This document shows positions 15,668 through 25,772 of a DNA stretch of 35,245 nucleotides, piece after piece. The stretch spans positions 1-35,245 of the forward strand of contig NZ_ABCF01000030.1 of assembly GCF_000181495.1 (NCBI RefSeq), in the 5' to 3' direction. A program made the position numbers and the translations under genes. Position 1 is the stretch's first letter. The number at the start of each line of letters is the position of its first letter. Origin of the DNA: Bacillus sp. SG-1 (lineage in GTDB: Bacteria > Bacillota > Bacilli > Bacillales > Bacillaceae_B). The notes under the pieces are model-generated. The model was not told the origin of the DNA. It did not search any database and worked only from the letters and a program-made list of their open reading frames with translations.

Positions 15668-15880
15668 GGGCCAAGATCCGGCGCTTTTCCTCTTCTCATT
15701 GGGCCATTTTCTCCTTTTGTGGGCCAGTATCCAGCGCTTTTCCTCTTCTTATTGGGCCATTTTCTCCTTTTGTGGGCCAGCATCCGGCGCTTTTCCTCTT
15801 CTCATTGGGCCATTTTCTCCTTTTGTGGGCCAGTATCCAGCGCTTTTCCTCTTCTTATTGGGCCATTTTTTCTAATACAG
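15668..15880. repeat. 53-bp tandem repeat array (class C), 4 units
   Basis: The anchor GGGCCA(A/G) occurs at 15668, 15721, 15774 and 15827, an exact 53-bp period. A second GGGCCATTTT sits 33 bp into each unit. Substitutions are few, so the array is younger or better homogenised than class D. On the minus strand every unit has AAAGGAG directly before ATG GCC CAA and a stop. The array fills the gene-free stretch 15622-16026 between hlpB and addA. Confidence 0.92.
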
Positions 15881-16026
15881 GCCAATGCCCCCAGGCTAAA
15901 CCATTTACAGCGGGCCGGACACGCCAGATTGGGCCGCACGCAACCTTGGGATAAACCTTTTCGCTCCATTACAAAACAAACTATCCAGCTATCAGCAAAT
16001 TTATATATCCATAGTATAACCAAAAC

Positions 16027-16063
16027 ACAAAAAGGGCCACAGGAATGAGATCCCGGGCCCTTT
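16027..16063 (-). terminator. Terminator of addBA
   Basis: On the minus strand, AAAGGGCC / GGCCCTTT (arms 16031-16038 and 16056-16063) followed by TTTTTGTGTTTT. Confidence 0.88.
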
Positions 16064-16067
16064 GTTT

Positions 16068-19000
16068 CTACTCTTTTTCCACTTTCAGTTCACGGGCAAC
16101 ATCGAAGAAGTAAAGGTAGCGTTCATTAACGGTTTCCTTCCAGATCCTCTCGATGGCTTTCGTGTATAATCCAATCTGCACACGATAACGTTCCAGCAGG
16201 ATAGGGCTTGCTTCATCATACCCGCCTTTGTACCGTTCATCAATAGTGTCTGTTTTATAATCCAGCAGCACCAGCCCGTGTTCATCCCTGAAGATAAGGT
16301 CGATGATTCCCTGAACCAGGACTGTTTCTGATTCATCAGCAGAAGCAGAGGCGTCAATTTCCTGTACCGGAACTGCCATGCTGAATGGGACCTCACGGTG
16401 CAGTTCATGAGCGTTCAGTACTCTTTGTCCCGTATCACTACGGAAGAATGCTAAGATTTTATTTTGGTCGATGGCCTCTGCCTGTTCTTCTGTCAACAGC
16501 TCTTTTTGCTTCAGGTCATCCAACAATGACTGGAGTGACTTTTCATTAGGGCATTCCGAAAAGGAGATGTGCTGCATGACCATGTGCATCGCTGTCCCGA
16601 TTTCTGCAGGCGTCAGTTGCTTCGATTGCAGAAATTTAGGACGTCTGAAGACCGGTTTCTGAATTTTTCTCACCATCCGGTCACTGCTCGCTTCATCTGA
16701 TATCTCAAACATCCTCTTGATTTCAGAAACGGATTGTTTGGAAGGCAATACGGCTGCTTCCGGATAGGAATATCTCCATGACAGTCTTTCAGCAACTTCT
16801 TCCTTTTCGGGAGATTCCTTCTCAACCGGAAGTCCCTCTTTTACATTCTCCTGCCAATCGATCTCCTCTTCAGCATCTTCACCTTCCTGGAGCATAAACT
16901 GCGACTTCGGAATCACATCGAGTTTCCAGCAAGAAGGGTGTTCATGAATTTCTGGCGGAAGAGAATGTACGGAAGAACGCCCTTCATTCAATGCCGTACA
17001 GTCACGATGCCTTACAAGTGCAGGACCTACCCAGTCCATGAAACTCAATGCTTTGGCCCTTTCATAATCCGGAAGAAGCCAATCCGTTTGCGGTGCTGCT
17101 TCCTTCCATTGCTTCATCGATTTCTCCGCATCCTTCACAGTTCCTATCAGATACAGCTTTTCTTTGGCTCTCGTCAAAGCAACGTAGAGTACCCTCATCT
17201 CTTCCGCAATCGTTTCCAGTCTTTTTTTCCTCTTAAATGCAAGTTGAGGCAAAGATGGATAACTGATCCTTTTTTCTGGATCGAGGTATTTAGAAGCAAA
17301 CCCGAACTCTTTATCGAGTAAATAAGATTGGTTCAAATCCATCAGGTTGAACTGGCGGGATAAACCGGCGACAAATACCACCGGAAACTCCAATCCTTTA
17401 CTGGAATGGATGGTCATCATCCTGACAACATCCTCCTGCTCGCTTAAAGCTCTGGCTGCCCCCAGATCATCTCCGCGTTCGCGCATCCTGTCAATGAACC
17501 GCAGAAAACGGAACAGCCCGCGGAAAGATGTCTCTTCATATTGGCGCGCCCGGTCATACAATGCTCTTAGGTTGGCCTGCCTCTGTTTTCCACCCGGCAT
17601 TCCGCCTGCAAAGTCATAAAACCTTGTATCGCGGTACAGCTGCCAAACCAAATCTGCAAGCGACCCTTGGCGTGCTTTTGTTCTCCAGATTGTCAAGCTG
17701 GATAAAAACCGGCTTAATTTTTCATGAGCTTCCTCATTGTTTACTTCACTTTGTTTCTTGCTGACGAATCTTTGGACTGCTTCATAATAGGTACCTGATT
17801 TGGAGTGGATCCTCACTTCAGCAAGCCCTTCTTCGTCAATGCCGACGATCGGTGAACGCAGTACAGATACCAGCGGGATATCCTGATAGGGATTATCAAT
17901 CACTTTTAACAAGGAAAGCATGATGGCCACTTCAGTTGCTTCAAAATAGCCTGATGATAGATTGGCGTAGATTGGAATGCCGTGTTTTTTGAATTCTTCC
18001 ATGATCTCCGGAGCCCAAGGCATAGAACGGAGCAGGATTACGATATCCCTGTATTGAAGCTTCCGGTGGCGACCAGCCTTCGCGTCATAAACTTGTTTTC
18101 CTTCACTGATAAGTTCCTTAACTTTTTGAGCCATATATCTTGCTTCAATGACGGACTTTTCCAGATCAGCTTCATCATAAACCAGACCCTCTAAGTCAGA
18201 AGCACTCTCTGCCAGCGGCACTTCATCATCCGACTGGTTTATGACAGCAACTTCAATTGGATACTTTTCATCTTCCGGATAGGCTGCCCCCTTGACCAGC
18301 AATGCCTCATGATCGTATTCAATATCCCCTACATTCACTCCCATGATCTGTTTGAATAAAAAGTTGGTTCCTTCCAGGACTTCCAACCTGCTCCGGAAAT
18401 TCCTGGACAAATCTATTTTCATCCCCGTTTCCGCCCCAGATGGCGTGAAGCGGTTATACTTACTGAGGAACAGGTTGGGCTCTGCCAATCGGAATCGATA
18501 AATCGACTGCTTTACATCCCCTACCATAAAGAGGTTTCCCAGCGCCTCTTCGTCCGCTGTGACAAGTCCCAAAATTGATTCCTGAACCAGGTTGGTATCC
18601 TGATACTCGTCAACCAACACTTCTTTGAACTGCTTTCTATATTCCATTGCTGCAAACGAAGGTTTTAACTCTCCATCTTCTGCAGGATCAGTCATGATCT
18701 CCAGACAGTAATGCTCGAGATCTGCAAAATCCACGACACCTTTTTCATTTTTCAAGGCATTGAATTTGTGGCTGAATCCCCTTACTGCTTCAACAAGAGA
18801 GGCCACTACCCCTCTCATTTTCTTCATATCTCTTAAATAGGTTTCCGGCTTGCGTGAAAAGAAATCTTCAGCCAGCTTCTCGATCATTTTCTTGCCTTTA
18901 TCCCTAAGAGTCTTAGCTTCTTCGACGAGATCGGAATCATATTCATCGCCTTTGCAAGGCTTCAGCCTGGAAAACTTAATGCTTTGAAACAGTGCCTGCC

Positions 19001-19850
19001 CTTCGCTCCATGATTTCTGGAAAGAAGCACTGAGCTGTTCAGCTATCCCGAGATCATCCAGGAAATTTTCAGCTCTCGGTGCAGGTCCACCAGGCTCTTT
19101 TGTCAAATCGTAGGCACGCTGAAATAAAGCCTGGGCCCCCTTCAAACTAAGCATAATATCAAACTTTAATGCTTCAATAAATGCAAGATCTTCGATGTTT
19201 GCATCTTCATCTACATCGTACATCTCGACCAGATTCCCGAGCCATTCATCCGGGTTGGGATGAGATCTTGAAAAGTCATACAGCTTCCGGATCATATCCT
19301 GGAGGGCTGCATCACTACGGTCGTTTGTGAAAGTATCAACCAGCTTATAAAACGAGTCATTATCTTCTTTTCCGTATTCCTCTTCGAATAACTCGTCAAG
19401 AACTTCATCCCTCAGCAGCTCACCTTCCGTGTCATCCAGAATCCGGAACCCCGGATCAATGTCAATCAGGTAATAATACTTACGGATAACTTCAAGACAA
19501 AAGGAGTGGAGCGTCGATATCGATGCCCGGTTCAACAGGCTCAGCTGCTTTCTCAGATGATATGAATTCGGATCGGCTGAGATTGCCTTCTCCAGCGCCT
19601 CCCCGATTCTATGTCTCATCTCCGCTGCTGAAGCATTTGTAAACGTCACGACAAGAAGCTCATCCACATTTATGCCGTCTTCCTTGTCGAGAATCTTTTG
19701 AATGATCCTCTCAACGAGGACAGCCGTCTTACCGGAACCGGCTGCCGCAGCCACAAGGATATCCCGCCCTTTTGCCCAGATTGCTTTCCACTGGTCATCA
19801 GTCCAAGTGGCATCTTGGGGTTTTACAGGAAGATTATGATTCATGGGCAT
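16068..19850 (-). CDS. addA: ATP-dependent helicase-nuclease subunit AddA
   Basis: Helicase and one of two nucleases of the AddAB complex, which resects double-strand breaks for RecA (the RecBCD counterpart). 1260 residues, slightly longer than B. subtilis AddA. UvrD-like motifs in order: Q-motif TDDQWKAI, Walker A AAAAGSGKTAVLVERI, DEYQDTNLVQ (II), GDVKQSIYRFRLAEPNLF (III), MTIHSSKGLEFPVVFVAG (V), LYVALTRAKEKLYLIG (VI). The C-terminal RecB nuclease is shown by LVLLDYKTDT. ATG 19850 has AAAGGAG 6 bases upstream inside the end of addB; the genes overlap by 17 bases, so they are coupled. B. subtilis continues into sbcD-sbcC; here a terminator and the class C array follow. Confidence 0.97.
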   Translation of the reverse strand: MPMNHNLPVKPQDATWTDDQWKAIWAKGRDILVAAAAGSGKTAVLVERIIQKILDKEDGINVDELLVVTFTNASAAEMRHRIGEALEKAISADPNSYHLRKQLSLLNRASISTLHSFCLEVIRKYYYLIDIDPGFRILDDTEGELLRDEVLDELFEEEYGKEDNDSFYKLVDTFTNDRSDAALQDMIRKLYDFSRSHPNPDEWLGNLVEMYDVDEDANIEDLAFIEALKFDIMLSLKGAQALFQRAYDLTKEPGGPAPRAENFLDDLGIAEQLSASFQKSWSEGQALFQSIKFSRLKPCKGDEYDSDLVEEAKTLRDKGKKMIEKLAEDFFSRKPETYLRDMKKMRGVVASLVEAVRGFSHKFNALKNEKGVVDFADLEHYCLEIMTDPAEDGELKPSFAAMEYRKQFKEVLVDEYQDTNLVQESILGLVTADEEALGNLFMVGDVKQSIYRFRLAEPNLFLSKYNRFTPSGAETGMKIDLSRNFRSRLEVLEGTNFLFKQIMGVNVGDIEYDHEALLVKGAAYPEDEKYPIEVAVINQSDDEVPLAESASDLEGLVYDEADLEKSVIEARYMAQKVKELISEGKQVYDAKAGRHRKLQYRDIVILLRSMPWAPEIMEEFKKHGIPIYANLSSGYFEATEVAIMLSLLKVIDNPYQDIPLVSVLRSPIVGIDEEGLAEVRIHSKSGTYYEAVQRFVSKKQSEVNNEEAHEKLSRFLSSLTIWRTKARQGSLADLVWQLYRDTRFYDFAGGMPGGKQRQANLRALYDRARQYEETSFRGLFRFLRFIDRMRERGDDLGAARALSEQEDVVRMMTIHSSKGLEFPVVFVAGLSRQFNLMDLNQSYLLDKEFGFASKYLDPEKRISYPSLPQLAFKRKKRLETIAEEMRVLYVALTRAKEKLYLIGTVKDAEKSMKQWKEAAPQTDWLLPDYERAKALSFMDWVGPALVRHRDCTALNEGRSSVHSLPPEIHEHPSCWKLDVIPKSQFMLQEGEDAEEEIDWQENVKEGLPVEKESPEKEEVAERLSWRYSYPEAAVLPSKQSVSEIKRMFEISDEASSDRMVRKIQKPVFRRPKFLQSKQLTPAEIGTAMHMVMQHISFSECPNEKSLQSLLDDLKQKELLTEEQAEAIDQNKILAFFRSDTGQRVLNAHELHREVPFSMAVPVQEIDASASADESETVLVQGIIDLIFRDEHGLVLLDYKTDTIDERYKGGYDEASPILLERYRVQIGLYTKAIERIWKETVNERYLYFFDVARELKVEKE

Positions 19851-22800
19851 CTCTTTCTCCTTTCATCTTTTGCATTAAATCTGCCGGTTTTCCCTCTGTG
19901 AAAATACGATAATCGTTTTCTTCCAATGAAGTATCAAACTGGCAAACCGGTTTGAACGCACAAAACTGACAAGGCGTTCTGTCTTTTAGTTTATAAGGAG
20001 TGATATCCGTTCTCCCGGACATAATGTCGTCTCCTGACTTCTTATATAGGTTTCTCACATGCGAGCGCATTACATCGAAATCGCTGCGGTCTGCGGCTTT
20101 TGTCTTTGAAGACAGCGTACCGTCTTTTTTTAACCCGGCGGAAATGATATTGGAACTGCCTGATTCCAATGACTGATCCATCATCCGGACGACATCGGCT
20201 TCTCCCAATACCAGTCCCTTCATTTTAAAGCTTTTAAAGATTTCCTCTTCTATCTCTTCAAGCGTGAGGATCTTTTTGCTGTTGACCATCGGATTGTGGA
20301 CATGGAAGTAGAACACGCCGGCAGGGTCGGCATCTGCGCCAATCAACTTTTGCGAATGGGTCAGAACGATATCAAGGTAGGTCAGCATTTGCAGCGACAA
20401 ACCATAATACACTTCAGTGAGATTCAGATCCCTCGCACTTGACTTATAGTCAATAATCCGAAGGTAGACCCCTTCATCGCTCTCCGCCTTATCCACCCTG
20501 TCAATCCTTCCTTGAAGAGCCATCTTCGTGCCATTTTTCAACGTAAATGCAAACGGCGGCAGTTCCGCTTTGGGGCCAAATCCCAATTCAAGGCCTACAG
20601 GAGCGAACCCGCTCGCTTTGGCATGCTCACTCAAAATCAAGGAAGCTCTGCCGATGACATCTTGAAGCTTTTTCTTTATATAGTGATGGCGGTTCGAGCT
20701 GAGCAATATCTGATGCTGAAGCTTCGGTGCCAATGATAAAACTGCTTCCCTGGCCAATTCAAGGCACTGTGTCTTGGTTAACTGCTTCCACGAAAATCCA
20801 TTTCTGTCGATTTCCTCAGAGATCCATTTAAGGGCTGCGTGGAACATGTCCCCAATATCAGGTGCTTCCAAGCGATAGATATCCCTCTCACGAAGCTTAA
20901 GTCCATGATTGGCAAAATGAGAAAACGGGCAGCCATGGAACATCTCCATTCTTGAGACACTTGCCAATATTTCTTCCCCGTACAACTCCTGGCTTGTTTC
21001 TTCTGTAAGCTTTTTGCCTTTATTTTGATAAAACAGACTTGAAAGTATATGTCTGGCGCGTCCTTTCCAAACTGAATCAGATACATAATAGTTATAGGCA
21101 TCCCACCAGAAATCTTCTATATGATAGCCCCTTTTTTTCGCTTGGAGCCCAGATGTCAGATATGAAATCGTTACATTTGGATGGCAGACATAGGAAAGCT
21201 GTTCATCCTTCGGCAATTCAGACGGGTCATTGACCAAAAGGCTGATTTCCGACTGAGGGCAAAGTTCTGACAATCTTTTAATATAGGGAGACGGCAGAAG
21301 TGCTTTTCCTTCTTCATTAGCAATCGGATAAGATACATAAAGCCTCTCGGATGGAGTTGTAAATGCTTTATAGGCTATGAACTCTTCATCAAGAAGGCGT
21401 GTCTTGCTGCCCGGTGCAATGGCCAATCCCGACACCGCCAGCTTTTCCCTGTCCTCATCCGAAAAAATTCCATCCTCTGTGATTTTAGCGGGAAGGACGC
21501 CGTCATTCACCCCAATAACAAAAGCCGCCCTTAGGTCTGACAGCCTTGATTGTTCTAAATTTGCAATCATGACTTGATCCACAGCAGGAGGGACCAAAGA
21601 GAACCTCATTGATTCAATTCCTGCATCGATAATGGACGCAAACTTTTTCACAGTGACTTCTTCATCACCTAAGATCTCGACAAATTGATCCAGCAGATCC
21701 ATTACAGCATTCCAAGCCTGATCATGTTCTCTTGCAGAGATGATATCGCCGCGGCTCTCTGCTTCAAGTCTCAGCCGTTCAAGCTTGGCCGGGATATCAA
21801 GTTCTTCGAGATAAAGATAAAGGATCTCACACAGGTCCTGTCCGGTCTTCCCTTTCTTCAACCGCCTGCCGAAACGAAGGATCGGTGCAGAGATGAACAA
21901 ACGCAGCTCATTGATCTCCCTCTCCATTTCCCTTTCTTTGTCTGTCTGCGGCATATCTGCCTGCTCAAGCCCACGGAACCTCCGATAAATCCAGCGATCC
22001 TTCTTTGTCCACTTGTCCCCTTGAATACCATAAGCAAGGACATAATTTTCGAGTTTGTCCATCTTCTCCCGCAACTGCTGAGGATTGCGGTCATAAGGGA
22101 ACAGTAAATCCGTTTTGACGGCCCGGAATACAGGTTCGTAGCGCCAGTTGCTGTTCATGATCTCCAGTGTTGAACGAATCAGTTCAATCAGCGGATGATT
22201 CAGCATTTTTCGTTTTTGATCGATAAAGTAGGGGATTTCATAATCATAAAAGACAGTTTCGATGATGTCCTGATACTCCTGCCCGTTCCGGACAAGGACA
22301 GCCATATCCTTATAACGGTAACTTTCAGTTCGGGCAAGGCGTCGGATTTCCCTGGCCACCCCTTCAATCTCGGCCCTGCGGTTGGAGGCCTCAAGGATGG
22401 TCATCCCTGATTCCTCTTCAAACGGCATTACCGGTCTCTTTTCGAAATTTGCTTCTATGTGAGCAAGACCTTTATTTTGAAAGCGGCTCGTTTTCCCGAG
22501 TACAACTTTGTCTTCCACTTCTCCCCTGGAAGTCAATGCAAGCTCCTTCAGGGCCTCATAAGTTTCAGAAGTCATCCTGAATAAATCGCTTTGTTCACCC
22601 GGAATTAAATCCGTCTCTGCCGTTAGGGCAATCGTAACCCTTGGACAGTAATCCATCAGTTTCCCAATCACTGCGTATTCCTGCGGGGTAAAGCTGTGGA
22701 ATCCATCAATAAATATTTCCGCATTTTGAAGAAATTCAGATTTACCGATTGATTCTTCCAAAAGGGTAAAATAATCTTCTGAATCAATATACTTTCCTGA

Positions 22801-23334
22801 CAGGTTTTCTTCAAAACTGTCATAGATTAACTGCAGGTCATGAAGCTTGTCCGCCAATGCCTTGGATTCCTGTCCGCCTTCTCCCCATCCTTCTTGTTTC
22901 TCTGACAGTTCCTCCGGGGAAATGCAGTACCGTTTAAACTCTGTAAGCATCACTTCTACATGCTCGATGAAACCTGCCTTATCCGAGGCACGGGAAAATA
23001 ACTTCAGCTGATCTTTTTTATCATCGATAATTTTTCTAATCAGCATGTTAAGACCAATATTGGATAAATGATAGCGGTTGAGCCCGCCAGTGTCCTGCAG
23101 AATTCTCCAGGCAAGCCTTGTAAAACTGTAAACTTGCGCCCGGATCATCCCGTTTATCCCTTCCTCGTTCACCAAATTGTATTCAGAAAGGAATGTCATT
23201 TGGTCTGGAACAAGATAGATGACAGGACTGCCATTTGGCTCTTGTCTCAGCTTTTCTTTGATTTCATTCAAAATCATATTGGTTTTGCCTGTTCCGGCAC
23301 GTCCCAAAATAAATCTGACCGACATGTTCCCCAC
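19834..23334 (-). CDS. addB: ATP-dependent helicase-nuclease subunit AddB
   Basis: Partner of AddA, 1166 residues, the usual length. N-terminal Walker A GRAGTGKTNMILNEI, inactivated UvrD-like fold in the middle, C-terminal nuclease with IIDYKSSARDL. The four iron-sulfur cysteines are visible: one in HGCPFSHFANHGLKLRERD and three in TPCQFCAFKPVCQFD. ATG 23334 has GGGAGTGGGG a few bases upstream. First gene of the addBA operon. No clear LexA-type box was seen in its upstream region. Confidence 0.97.
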   Translation of the reverse strand: MGNMSVRFILGRAGTGKTNMILNEIKEKLRQEPNGSPVIYLVPDQMTFLSEYNLVNEEGINGMIRAQVYSFTRLAWRILQDTGGLNRYHLSNIGLNMLIRKIIDDKKDQLKLFSRASDKAGFIEHVEVMLTEFKRYCISPEELSEKQEGWGEGGQESKALADKLHDLQLIYDSFEENLSGKYIDSEDYFTLLEESIGKSEFLQNAEIFIDGFHSFTPQEYAVIGKLMDYCPRVTIALTAETDLIPGEQSDLFRMTSETYEALKELALTSRGEVEDKVVLGKTSRFQNKGLAHIEANFEKRPVMPFEEESGMTILEASNRRAEIEGVAREIRRLARTESYRYKDMAVLVRNGQEYQDIIETVFYDYEIPYFIDQKRKMLNHPLIELIRSTLEIMNSNWRYEPVFRAVKTDLLFPYDRNPQQLREKMDKLENYVLAYGIQGDKWTKKDRWIYRRFRGLEQADMPQTDKEREMEREINELRLFISAPILRFGRRLKKGKTGQDLCEILYLYLEELDIPAKLERLRLEAESRGDIISAREHDQAWNAVMDLLDQFVEILGDEEVTVKKFASIIDAGIESMRFSLVPPAVDQVMIANLEQSRLSDLRAAFVIGVNDGVLPAKITEDGIFSDEDREKLAVSGLAIAPGSKTRLLDEEFIAYKAFTTPSERLYVSYPIANEEGKALLPSPYIKRLSELCPQSEISLLVNDPSELPKDEQLSYVCHPNVTISYLTSGLQAKKRGYHIEDFWWDAYNYYVSDSVWKGRARHILSSLFYQNKGKKLTEETSQELYGEEILASVSRMEMFHGCPFSHFANHGLKLRERDIYRLEAPDIGDMFHAALKWISEEIDRNGFSWKQLTKTQCLELAREAVLSLAPKLQHQILLSSNRHHYIKKKLQDVIGRASLILSEHAKASGFAPVGLELGFGPKAELPPFAFTLKNGTKMALQGRIDRVDKAESDEGVYLRIIDYKSSARDLNLTEVYYGLSLQMLTYLDIVLTHSQKLIGADADPAGVFYFHVHNPMVNSKKILTLEEIEEEIFKSFKMKGLVLGEADVVRMMDQSLESGSSNIISAGLKKDGTLSSKTKAADRSDFDVMRSHVRNLYKKSGDDIMSGRTDITPYKLKDRTPCQFCAFKPVCQFDTSLEENDYRIFTEGKPADLMQKMKGERDAHES

Positions 23335-23658
23335 TCCCTTTTTTTATCTATTTATTCATGAAAATTTTTCGTTATTGGTTTCTGCTCTGTTATAACAACC
23401 AAAATACTTTTGGAGTCCATGTTTTTTTCGCCTTCCAAACCCACCTAATTTCAAAACATTTATCTTCAAATGATAAGCTATCTCAATTTCCATTGTATCC
23501 ATCAGGTATATCAAAAAATTGCCTAGGTTCATTATAATACACTGTATCCAATCTGTCGGGGACCACTATTCCAATATAGTTGGAAATTTTTCGCAAGGTA
23601 CCAATGCTGTAAACGGGGCAGGCTGCCTCACATACTTTAAAGAAAGGCGGAATAACGA
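23335..23658. other. 324-bp AT-rich spacer between addB and the MFS pseudogene
   Basis: Should hold the addB promoter (minus) and that of the broken transporter (plus). I see no promoter with both boxes at normal spacing. A minus-strand frame (68 codons from 23689) runs through its right half, but it has no ribosome site and overlaps the pseudogene start, so it is not called. Confidence 0.4.
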
Positions 23659-24688
23659 ATGGAACATTCTTCTTTTCGTGTAGAAGCACTGCTGGTGATG
23701 ATGGCTGTATTTGTTGCCTGTAACATTTATACTCTAATCCCGATTTATGAGACTGTTGGTTCTTCCATCTCCATTGCTACTGAACAAGCAATCCTTTTGC
23801 CGGAAGTATTTTTACCTTTAAATGGGGTTTATATATAACCCGCGGGCTTCAGAGTTTTTTCCTTGGAAGTTTTGCGCCAGCCGCTTTCGCCTACACTTAT
23901 GAACTATTTAAACCAAGAAGCGCACGCTGTTACTGGCTCTAATCAACTCCGGATTCCTGGCAGCAGGCATTCTTGGACAAATAATAAGCAGCTCCCTTTC
24001 ATCATGGTTTGGCTGGCAAACGGGGTTTTTTTTCTTTTCGGCAGTTTATGGAGGCTTATTCCTGCTTGGCCTGAGTGAACTTCCCGCTGCTAAACTGATT
24101 AATAAGAATGACCTGACCGTTTCCGGATACATATCGATTTTGAAGAAGCCGAGGTTCTTACTGTGCTATATCATGGTCTTTCTTCGTCTCTTTACTTTCG
24201 CAGGCTACTATGAGACCCTGTCCCGCTTCTACCCCGGCACGTCTGGTAAGTTGTTTTGCAATCCGTTCCGTTGGATTAACTGGTGTCTCTCTATCCTTAT
24301 TTACCGGTACTTCATTAAGCGGCATGGGAAAACTCAAACACTTCTCTTCGGTCTTCTGCTGGGAGGTCTGAGTATCGTGCCGCAGCTGTTCTCTTAAAGT
24401 CTCGTGATCTACCTTTTGTCCTCTATCGCATTCGTGTCTGCGATTTCTTTGCTGTTTCCTACAATCATTACGTTAATAGGAAACTCTTCCGAAAGAGACA
24501 GAGGCAAGGTCTTAAGCTTATACTCGTTCATCCTGTTGACAGGTGCAAGCCTGGCACCATTATTGCTCATGCGACTCTCCTATCAACAGTCCTTGACCTT
24601 GCTGAACAGCGCTTTTGCCATCCAGGGGATTGCAGGTTTCTTCCTTGGCAAATCCTGCATAGCCTTGCAAGAACGAATGCGGGAATAA
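23659..24688 (+). pseudogene. Broken MFS transporter
   Basis: The start is intact: AAAGGCGG, then ATG 23659, MEHSSFRVEALLVMMAVFVACNIYTLIPIYE, a typical first MFS span. The frame stops near 23838, and the protein continues in other frames: FFLGSFAPAAFAYTYELFKP, then ALLALINSGFLAAGILGQIISSSLSSWFGWQTGFFFFSAVYGGLF, then LKKPRFLLCYIMVFLRLFTFAGYYE, and after a stop near 24396 LVIYLLSSIAFVSAISLLFPTIITLIGNSSERDRGKVLSLYSFILLTGASLAPLLL, ending at 24688. At least four frame breaks and a shortened middle make it non-functional. The order of pieces still follows a 12-span drug-efflux-type MFS protein. Confidence 0.85.
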
Positions 24689-24759
24689 AGGGAATTGTCC
24701 AGAGGTGTCAAATATAGTTAGGAGCGAAAGCATGAAATCATTTTAAAAGGAGGTACGAG

Positions 24760-25737
24760 ATGAAAGCAGTACTTGTGACTGAATTTGGAGGAACCGAGTT
24801 TATCAAGGTGGGTTCGGTTAGAACTCCTACGATTGAAGACCATGAAGTTTTAATCAAAGTCGCCAAAACCAGCGTCAATTTTGCAGATATTAAATCAAGA
24901 TACGGAAATAAGGGAGGAGCGAAACTACCATTCATACCGGGTCTTGATGCGGCAGGATATATTGAAAAAACAGGCTCAGGGGTAACCAGCTTGTATGAAG
25001 GACAGCGGGTCATCGCTTTCCCTAAGGCTGGTTCCTATGCAGAATATGCTGTCGCTTCCAAAGAACTTGTTTTCCCCATCCCTGAGGAAATGGATTTTAA
25101 TACTGCCGCTGCTTGTCCGGTTGTATCTTTCCTCTCCCACCGACTTCTTTATAATGTTGCCCGGATTCAAAAAGGGGAAACGGTTTTGGTTCATGCAGCA
25201 GCAGGGGGAGTCGGGACTACAGCTATACAACTGGCGAAACTGCTTGGTGCAGGAAAAGTCATCGGCACTGTTGGCAATCGGGACAAAAGGCAATTCGCCA
25301 AAGAGAGCGGAGCTGACTCTGTAATTTGTTATGAGGAGGAAGATTTTGCTCAAGCCGTCAATTCAATAACCAATGGTAAAGGGGCTGATATTATATTGGA
25401 CTCAGTTGCCGGGAGTGTTACTGAAAACAGCTTGAATTGTCTGGCACCTTATGGCAGGTTGGTCCACTTCGGCAATTCAGGTGGAAAAGCGGGGAAAATC
25501 CTTACTTCTGAACTTCACTCAAGCTGCCGATCTGTCCTCGGCTTTAGTTTGGGAACGACTAGAAAACTAAGACCGGAACTTTTGCATGAAACGGCAAAAG
25601 AGGTATTTCCTTATTTAGTCCGCAATCAACTGAAAATTAAAATCCAGCATGAATTTTCTCTGGAGGATGCTGCAAAAGCACATGAATTAATGGAAAATCG
25701 CTTAAATCGAGGTAAAATCATCTTGAACGTTGAGTAA
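24760..25737 (+). CDS. Medium-chain dehydrogenase/reductase, quinone-oxidoreductase type
   Basis: 325-residue NADPH-dependent oxidoreductase of the MDR superfamily. GroES-like N-terminal half (MKAVLVTEFGGTEFIKV...EVLIKVAKTSVNFADIKSRYG, FIPGLDAAGYIEKTGSGV) and Rossmann half with VLVHAAAGGVGTTAIQLAKLLGA. It lacks the cysteine cluster that binds structural zinc, which favours the zinc-free quinone oxidoreductase subgroup. ATG 24760 has AAAGGAGGT at 6 bases. It stands alone, after the MFS pseudogene and convergent with the thiolase; the natural substrate is unknown. Confidence 0.9.
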   Translation: MKAVLVTEFGGTEFIKVGSVRTPTIEDHEVLIKVAKTSVNFADIKSRYGNKGGAKLPFIPGLDAAGYIEKTGSGVTSLYEGQRVIAFPKAGSYAEYAVASKELVFPIPEEMDFNTAAACPVVSFLSHRLLYNVARIQKGETVLVHAAAGGVGTTAIQLAKLLGAGKVIGTVGNRDKRQFAKESGADSVICYEEEDFAQAVNSITNGKGADIILDSVAGSVTENSLNCLAPYGRLVHFGNSGGKAGKILTSELHSSCRSVLGFSLGTTRKLRPELLHETAKEVFPYLVRNQLKIKIQHEFSLEDAAKAHELMENRLNRGKIILNVE

Positions 25738-25742
25738 AGAGC

Positions 25743-25767
25743 AAAAGCCCGGTCAACCCGGGCTTTC
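25743..25767. terminator. Hairpin between convergent MDR and thiolase genes
   Basis: Stem AAAGCCCGG / CCGGGCTTT (25744-25752 with 25758-25766), five-base loop, short T runs on either strand. It can serve both genes. Confidence 0.7.
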
Positions 25768-25772
25768 ATTCA

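Noticed and set aside
15666..16048. Repetitive reading frames (LFLFSLGHFLLLWA type) as a membrane protein
   Set aside because: They are the class C 53-bp repeat read in three frames; there is no ribosome site, and 53 is not a multiple of 3.
23483..23689. 68-residue minus-strand frame
   Set aside because: No ribosome site; it overlaps the start of the MFS pseudogene and resembles no family I know.
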